From assembly GCA_032622095.1 (NCBI GenBank), contig CP136067.1:496001-560000 (forward strand): 64,000 bases of DNA. The letters run 5' to 3'. The notes below the pieces were generated by a model. It did not search any database. It was not told where the DNA came from and saw nothing but the letters and a program-made list of their open reading frames with translations. Within the stretch, counting starts at the first letter, position 1; each line of letters opens with the position of its first letter. Both the position numbers and the translations under genes were made by a program. Source of the stretch: Siphonodentalium dalli. Its lineage: Eukaryota; Mollusca; Scaphopoda; Gadilida; Siphonodentaliidae. Below, piece after piece: positions 54,601 through 64,000 of this stretch.

Positions 54601-57600
54601 GTATATCTATCCCATAGGGAACCCATAGCAAGCAGCGAATGTTCTGCTTATTGTCGTGTTCTCACCCACCCGCTCTGTGGGGTTCGCTATGGGTTAACCA
54701 GGGGTATATCTATCCCATAGGGAACCCATAGCAAGCAGCGAATGTTCTGCTTATTGTCGTGTTCTCACCCACCCGCTCTGTGGGGTTCGCTATGGGTTAA
54801 CCAGGGGTATATCTATCCCATATGGAACCCATAGCAAGCAGCGAATGTTCTGCTTATTGTCGTGTTCTCACCCACCCGCTCTGTGGGGTTCGCTATGGGT
54901 TAACCAGGGGTATATCTATCCCATAGGGAACCCATAGCAAGCAGCGAATGTTCTGCTTATTGTCGTGTTCTCACCCACCCGCTCTGTGGGGTTCACTATG
55001 GGTTAACCAGGGGTATATCTATCCCATAGGGAACCCATAGCAAGCAGCGAATGTTCTGCTTATTGTCGTGTTCTCACCCACCCGCTCTGTGGGGTTCACT
55101 ATGGGTTAACCAGGGGTATATCTATTCCATAGGGAACCCATAGCAAGCAGCGAATGTTCTGCTTATTGTCGTGTTCTCACCCACCCGCTATGTGGGGTTC
55201 ACTATGGGTTAACCAGGGGTATATCTATCCCATAGGGAACCCATAGCAAGCAGCGAATGTTCTGCTTATTGTCGTGTTCTCACCCACCCGCTCTGTGGGG
55301 TTCACTATGGGTTAACCAGGGGTATATCTATCCCATAGGGAACCCATAGCAAGCAGCGAATGTTCTACTTATTGTCGTGTTCTCACCCACCCGCTCTGTG
55401 GGGTTCGCTATGGGTTAACCAGGTGTATATCTATCCCATAGGGAACCCATAGCAAGCAGCGAATGTTCTGCTTATTGTCGTGTTCTCACCCACCCGCTCT
55501 GTGGGGTTCACTATGGGTTAACCAGGGGTATATCTATCCCATAGGGAACCCATAGCAAGCAGCGAATGTTCTGCTTATTGTCGTGTTCTCACCCACCCGC
55601 TCTGTGGGGTTCGCTATGGGTTAACCAGGTGTATATCTATCCCATAGGGAACCCATAGCAAGCAGCGAATGTTCTGCTTATTGTCGTGTTCTCACCCACC
55701 CGCTCTGTGGGGTTCGCTATGGGTTAACCAGGGGTATATCTATCCCATAGGGAACCCATAGCAAGCAGCGAATGTTCTGCTTATTGTCGTGTTCTCACCC
55801 ACCCGCTCTGTGGGGTTCGCTATGGGTTAACCAGGTGTATATCTATCCCATAGGGAACCCATAGCAAGCAGCGAATGTTCTGCTTATTGTCGTGTTCTCA
55901 CACACCCGCTCTGTGGGGTTCACTATGGGTTAACCAGGGGTATATCTATCCCATATGGAACCCATAGCAAGCAGCGAATGTTCTGCTTATTGTCGTGTTC
56001 TCACCCACCCGCTCTGTGGGGTTCGCTATGGGTTAACCAGGGGTATATCTATCCCATAGGGAACCCATAGCAAGCAGCGAATGTTCTGCTTATTGTCGTG
56101 TTATCACCCACCCGCTCTGTGGGGTTCACTATGGGTTAACCAGGTGTATATCTATCCCATAGGGAACCCATAGCAAGCAGCGAATGTTCTGCTTATTGTC
56201 GTGTTCTCACCCACCCGCTCTGTGGGGTTCGCTATGGGTTAACCAGGTGTATATCTATCCCATATGGAACCCATAGCAAGCAGCGAATGTTCTGCTTATT
56301 GTCGTGTTCTCACCCACCCGCTCTGTGGGGTTCACTATGGGTTAACCAGGTGTATATCTATCCCATAGGGAACCCATAGCAAGCAGCGAATGTTCTGCTT
56401 ATTGTCGTGTTCTCACCCACCCGCTCTGTGGGGTTCACTATGGGTTAACCAGGGGTATATCTATCCCATAGAGAACCCATAGCAAGCAGCGAATGTTCTG
56501 CTTATTGTCGTGTTCTCACCCACCCGCTCTGTGGGGTTCACTATGGGTTAACCAGGGGTATATCTATCCCATAGGGAACCCATAGCAAGCAGCGAATGTT
56601 CTGCTTATTGTCGTGTTCTCACACACCCGCTCTGTGGGGTTCGCTATGGGTTAACCAGGGGTATATCTATCCCATAGGGAACCCATAGCAAGCAGCGAAT
56701 GTTCTGTTTATTGTCGTGTTCTCACCCACCCGCTCTGTGGGGTTCACTATGGGTTAACCAGGTGTATATCTATCCCATAGGGAACCCATAGCAAGCAGCG
56801 AATGTTCTGCTTATTGCCGTGTTCTCACCCACCCGCTCTATGGGGTTCGCTATGGGTTAACCAGGGGTATATCTATCCCATAGGGAACCCATAGCAAGCA
56901 GCGAATGTTCTGCTTATTGTCGTGTTCTCACCCACCCGCTCTGTGGGGTTCGCTATGGGTTAACCAGGGGTATATCTATCCCATATGGAACCCATAGCAA
57001 GCAGCGAATGTTCTGCTTATTGTCGTGTTCTCACCCACCCGCTCTGTGGGGTTCGCTATGGGTTAACCAGGTGTATATCTATCCCATAGGGAACCCATAG
57101 CAAGCAGCGAATGTTCTGCTTATTGTCGTGTTCTCACCCACCCGCTCTGTGGGGTTCACTATGGGTTAACCAGGTGTATATCTATCCCATAGGGAACCCA
57201 TAGCAAGCAGCGAATGTTTTGCTTATTGTCGTGTTCTCACCCACCCGCTCTGTGGGGTTCGCTATGGGTTAACCAGGGGTATATCTATCCCATAGGGAAC
57301 CCATAGCAAGCAGCGAATGTTCTGCTTATTGTCGTGTTCTCACCCACCCGCTCTGTGGGGTTCGCTATGGGTTAACCAGGGGTATATCTATACCATAGGG
57401 AACCCATAGCAAGCAGCGAATGTTCTGCTTATTGTCGTGTTCTCACCCACCCGCTCTGTGGGGTTCACTATGGGTTAACCAGGGGTATATCTATCCCATA
57501 TGGAACCCATAGCAAGCAGCGAATGTTCTGCTTATTGTCGTGTTCTCACACACCCGCTCTGTGGGGTTCACTATGGGTTAACCAGGGGTATATCTATCCC

Positions 57601-60350
57601 ATATGGAACCCATAGCAAGCAGCGAATGTTCTGCTTATTGTCGTGTTCTCACCCACCCGCTCTGTGGGGTTCACTATGGGTTAACCAGGGGTATATCTAT
57701 CCCATATGGAACCCATAGCAAGCAGCGAATGTTCTGCTTATTGTCGTGTTCTCACACACCCGCTCTGTGGGGTTCGCTATGGGTTAACCAGGGGTATATC
57801 TATCCCATAGGGAACCCATAGCAAGCAGCGAATGTTCTGCTTATTGTCGTGTTCTCACCCACCCGCTCTGTGGGGTTCACTATGGGTTAACCAGGGGTAT
57901 ATCTATCCCACAGGGAACCCATAGCAAGCAGCGAATGTTCTGCTTATTGTCGTGTTCTCACCCACCCGCTCTGTGGGGTTCACTATGGGTTAACCAGGGG
58001 TATATCTATCCCATAGGGAACCCATAGCAAGCAGCGAATGTTCTGCTTATTGTCGTGTTCTCACACACCCGCTCTGTGGGGTTCGCTATGGGTTAACGAG
58101 GTGTATATCTATCCCATAGGGAACCCATTGCAAGCAGCGAATGTTCTGCTTATTGTCGTGTTATCACACACCAGCTCTGTGGGGTTCACTATGGGTTAAC
58201 CAGGTGTATATCTATCCCATAGGGAACCCATAGCAAGCAGCGAATGTTCTGCTTATTGTCGTGTTATCACACACCCGCTCTGTGGGGTTCACTATGGGTT
58301 AACCAGGTGTATATCTATCCCATAGGGAACCCATAGCAAGCAGCGAATGTTCTGCTTATTGTCGTGTTCTCACCCACCCGCTCTGTGGGGTTCGCTATGG
58401 GTTAACGAGGTGTATATCTATCCCATAGGGAACCCATAGCAAGCAGCGAATGTTCTGCTTATTGTCGTGTTATCACCCACCCGCTCTATGGGGTTCGCTA
58501 TGGGTTAACCAGGGGTATATCTATCCCATAGGGAACCCATAGCAAGCAGCGAATGTTCTGCTTATTGTCGTGTTATCACACACCCGCTCTGTGGGGTTCA
58601 CTATGGGTTAACCAGGTGTATATCTATCCCATAGGGAACCCATAGCAAGCAGCGAATGTTCTGATTATTGTCGTGTTCTCACCCACCCGCTCTGTGGGGT
58701 TCACTATGGGTTAACCAGGTGTATATCTATCCCATAGGGAACCCATAGCAAGCAGCGAATGTTCTGCTTATTGTCGTGTTCTCACCCACCCGCTATGTGG
58801 GGTTCACTATGGGTTAACCAGGTGTATATCTATCCCATAGGGAACCCGTAGCAAGCAGCGAATGTTCTGCTTATTGTCGTGTTCTCACCCACCCGCTCTG
58901 TGGGGTTCGCTATGGGTTAACCAGGGGTATATCTATCCCATAGGGAACCCATAGCAAGCAGCGAATGTTCTGCTTATTGTCGTGTTCTCACCCACCCGCT
59001 CTGTGGGGTTCGCTATGGGTTAACCAGGTGTATATCTATCCCATAGGGAACCCATAGCAAGCAGCGAATGTTCTGATTATTGTCGTGTTCTCACCCACCC
59101 GCTCTGTGGGGTTCACTATGGGTTAACCAGGGGTATATCTATCCCATATGGAACCCATAGCAAGCAGCGAATGTTCAGCTTATTGTCGTGTTCTCACCCA
59201 CCCGCTCTGTGGGGTTCGCTATGGGTTAACCAGGTGTATATCTATCCCATATGGAACCCATAGCAAGCAGCGAATGTTCTGCTTATTGTCGTGTTCTCAC
59301 CCACCCGCTCTGTGGGGTTCGCTATGGGTTAACCAGGGGTATATCTATCCCATAGGGAACCCATAGCAAGCAGCGAATGTTCTGCTTATTGTCGTGTTCT
59401 CACCCACCCGCTCTGTGGGGTTCGCTATGGGTTAACCAGGGGTATATCTATCCCATATGGAACCCATAGCAAGCAGCGAATGTTCAGCTTATTGTCGTGT
59501 TCTCACCCACCCGCTCTGTGGGGTTCGCTATGGGTTAACCAGGTGTATATCTATCCCATATGGAACCCATAGCAAGCAGCGAATGTTCTGCTTATTGTCG
59601 TGTTCTCACCCACCCGCTCTGTGGGGTTCGCTATGGGTTAACCAGGGGTATATCTATCCCATAGGGAACCCATAGCAAGCATCGAATGTTCTGCTTATTG
59701 TCGTGTTCTCACCCACCCGCTCTGTGGGGTTCACTATGGGTTAACCAGGTGTATATCTATACCATAGGGAACCCATAGCAAGCAGCGAATGTTCTGCTTA
59801 TTGTCGTGTTCTCACCCACCCGCTCTGTGGGGTTCGCTATGGGTTAACCAGGGGTATATCTATCCCATAGGGAACCCATAGCAAGCAGCGAATGTTCTGC
59901 TTATTGTCGTGTTATCACCCACCCGCTCTGTGGGGTTCGCTATGGGTTAACCAGGGGTATATCTATCCCATATGGAACCCATAGCAAGCAGCGAATGTTC
60001 TGCTTATTGTCGTGTTCTCACCCACCCGCTCTGTGGGGTTCACTATGGGTTAACCAGGGGTATATCTATCCCATAGGGAACCCATAGCAAGCAGCGAATG
60101 TTCAGCTTATTGTCGTGTTCTCATCCACCCGCTCTGTGGGGTTCGCTATGGGTTAACCAGGGGTATATCTATCCCATAGGGAACCCATAGCAAGCAGCGA
60201 ATGTTCTGCTTATTGTCGTGTTCTCACACACCCGCTCTGTGGGGTTCACTATGGGTTAACCAGGTGTATATCTATCCCATAGGGAACCCATAGCAAGCAG
60301 CGAATGTTCTGCTTATTGCCGTCTATTCACTGCTCTGCGAGTCTCGCTAT
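48615..60350. repeat. 103-bp satellite array, ~114 monomers
   Basis: The monomer contains GGGTTAACCAGGGGTATATC, TATCCCATAGGGAACCCATA, GCAAGCAGCGAATGTTCTGC, TTATTGTCGTGTTCTCACCC and ACCCGCTCTGTGGGGTTC. CTATGGGTT and AACCCATAG form a 9-bp inverted repeat within each monomer. Variants (GGGG/GGTG, TAGGG/TATGG, TTCAC/TTCGC, CTATGTGG) shuffle along the array. Shared rare variants recur at 206, 309, 515 and 618 bp, i.e. whole multiples of 103. Each monomer carries a stop in one frame, so apparent 72-codon frames are shadows. Confidence 0.97.
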
Positions 60351-60410
60351 GGGTTGACCCGGGTATTTATGGGGCTCGCTATGAGTTGACCCGGGTGTTT
60401 ATGCAAACTG
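60351..60410. repeat. Degenerate right edge of the satellite
   Basis: CGCTATGGGTTGACCCGGGT and CGCTATGAGTTGACCCGGGT are two short derived units that end the array. Confidence 0.75.
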
Positions 60411-60419
60411 AGCGTCAAG

Positions 60420-60455
60420 TCCTTAAAGGCCCACTTAATATTCGAACCCCCAGAT
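60420..60455 (+). repeat. Short dispersed motif R, copy 3
   Basis: CTTAAAGGCCCACTTAATAT + TCGAACCCCCAGATC. Confidence 0.7.
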
Positions 60456-60499
60456 CACATTATCTATATTTGCGAATGTCTATCTGTCTGTGTTCTATA

Positions 60500-61760
60500 G
60501 AAATTCACAGGGGATCATCTAGATGGCACCAGAGGGGTAAACTAGGGGTAACTTTTTACGAGAAAGATAATGGTGCGGGTTAGGATTTTCTAAAGTGACG
60601 CCGTTGTTGTCAGGAGCAAAACAGGGGGGGGGGGGGGGGCAGAATTTTTATTTGTCGCCGATTGCTACGAAACTTATATCATCCCCATGGTATAAGGAAT
60701 CTGATGGTGTGGTTTAAATATGTCAAAAGTGGCGTCGTTCGAGTCAGGGATGCACGGAAGGGGAGAGGGCACCACAATTGATAAACTAAATTTAGCACCG
60801 ATGGACCATCTAGATGGCACCAAACGGGTCTACTAGGGGTAACGTTTTACGAGAGAGATAATGGTGCGGGTTAGAATTTTCTAAAGTGACGCCGTTGTCA
60901 GGGGCAGAAAAGGGAGAGGGGTAGAAATATATTTGTCGTCGATTGCCACGAAACTTATATATAATCATTCCCATGATATGAGGAATCTAATGGTGTTGTT
61001 TAAATATGTCAACAAAAGTGGCGCCATTCGCGTCAGGGATGGACGGAAAGGGAGAGAGACGCCAACTTTGATCAAACTTATTTTAGCGCCGATTTCCATC
61101 AAATTGATATTCTTCTCCATGATACATGGACTCTTAATTGTGCGGTTTAAAGACTCCAAATTGCTGTCGTTTGGATTAAAGATTGTGGGAGGGGCACTCA
61201 ATTTGATAAGAACGGGTTTAGTCGCCGATTGCCACCACACTTATACAATATCATCCCCATGTGATACGCATTCTTATCCATAATACGAGCAGTCTGATCG
61301 TGTGATTTAACGACGCCATGTTGGTGCTGTTTTTGTGCGAGATGGGGGTGTGTGGGCACTAAATTTGATCAAGATTGATTTAGTCGCCGATTAGTACCAA
61401 ACTTATCAATAATCATCTCCATGATATCAGGAGTCTAATTGTGTGGTTTAAGGATTTCACAAGCTGTCACACGTGGGTCAATTCGAGTCAGAAAGCATAA
61501 AGGTTGAGAGGAACAAACAAAAAAGATGAATAATATGTTTAGCGCCGATTTCCACCAGATTGATACATATTCTCCGTGATACGAGAAATCTAATCGTGTG
61601 GTTTAGATACGCCAAATTGGTGCCGTTTGGATGAGCGATATGGGGGCTCTAAATTTGATACGAATTTGTATACTCGCCAATTTTCACCAATGTTAGATAT
61701 ATTCATACAAGTTCTTCTCAAATGGTACGAGGAATCAAATCGTGCGTGTTAAAAACGTAT
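60500..61760. repeat. Degenerate tandem repeats (~140-150 bp, with a 291-bp pair)
   Basis: CATCTAGATGGCACCA at 60516 and 60807 marks a 291-bp duplicate. Inside and after it, GCCGATTG/TCCACCAAACTTAT, CCATGATA(C/T)GAGGAATCTAA and GTGTGGTTTAAA-like phrases recur about seven times with growing divergence. A poly-G run lies at about 60626-60640. Confidence 0.8.
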
Positions 61761-62650
61761 AATGAGCTAGCAAAACCGATACATAGAAGAAAGCATTAAA
61801 CGTATATTTCTCATTTTATTTGACAGATACACATATTCTTGCAAACTGAGATACCTCGAACCGTCAGGGGGTTGCATATTCGAATGTATATATCATAGCA
61901 CAATTGAGTCTGTTCCATTCAATATAGTTTCCACACACACAAAATACAATAAACCACTCAAAATCGCGCTCTGTGTCGGGCACATGTAGCTGATATACAT
62001 GCATAGCAACATTTCTTTTAAACAGAGACTATATCGCCAATGGATGAACAGAGGAGCACCTGGACATTTCTTTAAAACATCTGTATACTCATGGAGATAT
62101 GATAGCCTGATAGCCATGTGTCCTCAAAATCTTAGTCTAACCAACTAGACTGATTGATACATCTCTATATATGTAAAGCCCAATTGGCGTCTTTAAATTT
62201 TGCGAACTAATGTGTTATGATGTTCATGTTTCATGTCGTAACGAACATCTGACGTATACGCAAAAAATAAATTAATACTTCTTTATTTGTGGAACGGATT
62301 AATCGCGATAAACAAAATGGCAATTGACAATGTGAGCCACTACTTACATTCCATGTGTAAAAATCATGTATTGTGATGTTATTGGAATATACAATTTATG
62401 AGAATACGTGTAACACTTTGAGCAAGAGTAATCTCTATTCCCACCAAATATCCACAACATGCAGAGGGTTTCACATCACTTTAATCTGGCCAACACCGGG
62501 TAACTATGCTAGTATAAAATATATGCCATATTATATATACCATTTGAAAGAGAAAGATCCAAAACATTGTATTAACTTCTCCGGTGTAATAAACTATGAA
62601 CATTTTGTTTTTGTTGAGGTACGGACGTGTTTTTTGTGCTTACGTTTCTA
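61761..62650. other. Unassigned DNA
   Basis: Nothing recognised. A 133-codon frame (62373-62774) runs into a dispersed repeat and is not supported as a gene. Confidence 0.4.
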
Positions 62651-62780
62651 CGAAGTCTATTATTTTCAATGGAAGGGGAATAACTCTATATCTTGGTTTG
62701 GCATTCTGCGAGCGAGACGGAGGAAATGTTTCTATGATGGGCACCTTCTGAGACACAGACGTTCCAAATCGTGATTTTTG
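62651..62780 (+). repeat. Dispersed repeat (GGGGAATAACTC ... CACCTTCTGAGACACAGACG)
   Basis: TTTTCAATGGAAGGGGAATA, then ATGGGCACCTTCTGAGACAC and AGACGTTCCAAATCGTG. Related pieces are at 33845 and 35205-35360. Confidence 0.7.
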
Positions 62781-62789
62781 TTTATATAT

Positions 62790-62943
62790 ATAGAATACAC
62801 ACGTAGTGTTTCTGAATACCAAATTTACACCACGAGTGGGATTGATGATTTACCACACGAGCTTTAGCGAGTGTGGTAAATCATCAATCCCACGAGTGGT
62901 GTAAATTTGGCATTCAGAAACACTACGTGTGTATTTTGTTTAT
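62790..62943. repeat. Large near-perfect palindrome (~65-70-bp arms)
   Basis: The left arm (62792-62858: ACACGTAGTGTTTCTGAAT, ACACCACGAGTGGGATTGAT) is inverse to the right arm (62872-62937). The loop is about 12 nt around GCTTTAGC. The strong symmetry implies recent origin or gene conversion between the arms. Confidence 0.92.
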
Positions 62944-63470
62944 ACCATGACCAGTACAGGAGCAAAAAATGCTATGAAATCGAAATAAATCCACTTAAAT
63001 TAAGACGATTCTGTCACACCATTTACAATCATCACGTTGTGTTCCCCACACTTGACCGTACATCGACGTACACTATCACAGCTGACCAGGCGTATTGATA
63101 CATTGAATTAGGTCAACACTCAATTGTACGAATATGGCATCAGTTTAGCCAATTCACAATAAACTGTAATGAAACCGCCATAAATAAACAACATGAATAT
63201 ATTTGGGAATACGAATTTAATGAATATAAATATAACACATTGCGGGAACTTTTTTTTCTCCGCCGGACAGTCAACAGGAAACCACGAAAGTCATTTTGAA
63301 ATCCACCGTTTGTTGTTCGAGTTTGTTACGTCTATTTCTTGAAATATATGTTCAATGTTCGGGATCGTGTTCATTAATCTAGTAAATACTATCAATTGTT
63401 TGTATAGTTTGTGACATATTTCAAGGAAGGAACAGTGATACATTTTATAGTGGTGTCGTGTCGGGATTCA
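62944..63470. other. Unassigned DNA
   Basis: Nothing recognised. Confidence 0.4.
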
Positions 63471-64000
63471 AAGGGGGTGCAGACAGGGATGTGGCTAGAG
63501 GGTCTCCGCTGGGGGGGGGGTGTCCACCTTGGGAATTTCCAACTGCACCCCCCCCCCCCCCTTGAGTCGCAATCACACCAACACAACTTTTTGCATAATT
63601 CCATTTGCACCCCCCCTTGAGTCGGAATCACACCGACACAATTTTTTGCATAATTCCATTTGCACCCCCCCCCTGAGTCGGAATCGTACCAACACAACTT
63701 TTGGCATATTTCCATTTGCACCCCCCCCCTTGTACCTCATGCTCAGGCCTAATTTCCTATATATTCATAAGCCATGTTTCTATTTTCCCAGTATGAGAAC
63801 ATTAAGATATTTTAACCTGAAAATTGCCCCCCAAAAAACAACTAGTGATCTAATTCCAGACAAATGCACACAGCTACCGACAACAGACCAGGAAACACCG
63901 GGCCGACCATGGTTGTTCGGCCCGGTGTGAGAAAATCGCAAATCCTAGCATCAAGACTGGCCTCAACTGAAGCTTTCCTAGTGTTGGAAATTTCAAACCT
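63471..64000 (-). repeat. C/G-run dispersed repeat family, copy 2 (inverted relative to 27 kb)
   Basis: CCCTTGAGTCGGAATCACAC + ATTCCATTTGCACCCCCC units repeat about three times (63540-63735). They are preceded by GATGTGGCTAGAGGGTCTCC and followed by the hairpin 63896-63927 and TCGCAAATCCTAGCATCAAG. The order is the reverse complement of 26576-27610. The element runs off the window end. Confidence 0.8.
63896..63927. repeat. CACCGGGCCGA hairpin
   Basis: CACCGGGCCGA, a 10-nt loop, then TCGGCCCGGTG; an 11-bp perfect stem homologous to 27125-27157. Confidence 0.88.

Noticed and set aside
57500-59675. 72-codon ORFs repeated within the 103-bp satellite
   Set aside because: They cross all three frames of a 103-bp unit and always end at the same monomer stop; a geometric consequence of the array.
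48615-60350. CRISPR-like regular array
   Set aside because: The units are contiguous 103-bp monomers with no unique spacers, and the sequence is eukaryotic in character.
62373-62774. 133-codon ORF
   Set aside because: The second half lies in a dispersed repeat present at 33.8 and 35.2 kb; no domain recognised.

Overview
This window reads as non-coding, repeat-dominated DNA from a eukaryote, most likely an invertebrate and probably a mollusc. I find no operons, no ribosome-binding-site architecture and no intact long gene. The base composition is AT-rich, with splice-like signals, retrotransposon remnants, many miniature DNA transposons, long poly-G/C tracts, fold-back palindromes and very large tandem arrays. 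A dispersed motif of the GGGGAATAACTC / GGAGAAATAACTCC type occurs at about 25.43, 33.87, 35.22 and 62.67 kb. I associate such motifs with molluscan genomes from memory, so the taxonomic guess is an inference and not a search result.

Layout. 1-6.9 kb: palindromic twin-hairpin mobile elements, a 33-bp minisatellite, a long-inverted-repeat element and a candidate splice-bounded exon with a hydrophobic leader (3072-3156). 7.13-11.6 kb: a 65-bp satellite with a 527-bp higher-order period. 11.6-24 kb: a possible retrotransposon tail, more twin-hairpin copies, minisatellites of 23, 40, 54 and 80 bp, tandem repeats of 122 and 209 bp, a fold-back element, and a non-autonomous hAT element with an 8-bp target duplication (22069-22634). 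24-36 kb: nested fold-backs, G-run repeats, a coding-like minus-strand block of unknown identity (31680-32690), and the C-terminal end of a non-LTR reverse transcriptase (34535-35155, minus). 36.8-38.2 kb: a decayed CR1/Jockey-like reverse transcriptase. 38.3-43 kb: a 43-bp minisatellite, AT-rich repeats and a second candidate leader exon (41561-41653). 43.0-44.3 kb: a hAT remnant with a BED-finger-like start whose body is a 24-bp minisatellite. 44.4-48 kb: degenerate repeats. 48-60.35 kb: a satellite whose edge goes from 115-bp monomers through a 76-bp junction unit to about 114 copies of a 103-bp monomer. 60.4-64 kb: degenerate tandem repeats, a large palindrome and C-rich repeats.

How the parts relate. 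About 15 copies of one module are present. The module is a 69-nt palindrome, an AT-rich spacer and an inverted second 69-nt palindrome. It is found with at least three different outer ends: two TTAA/CCCTT piggyBac-like ends and one TGTGACCCGCC-type end. The central insert of the third type is visibly related to the 115-bp satellite monomer, and a 33-bp minisatellite at 4.6 kb shares another part of that monomer. The window therefore seems to preserve steps in the conversion of mobile-element pieces into satellite DNA. No conventional multi-gene system was found; the most interesting content is this modular repeat ecology.
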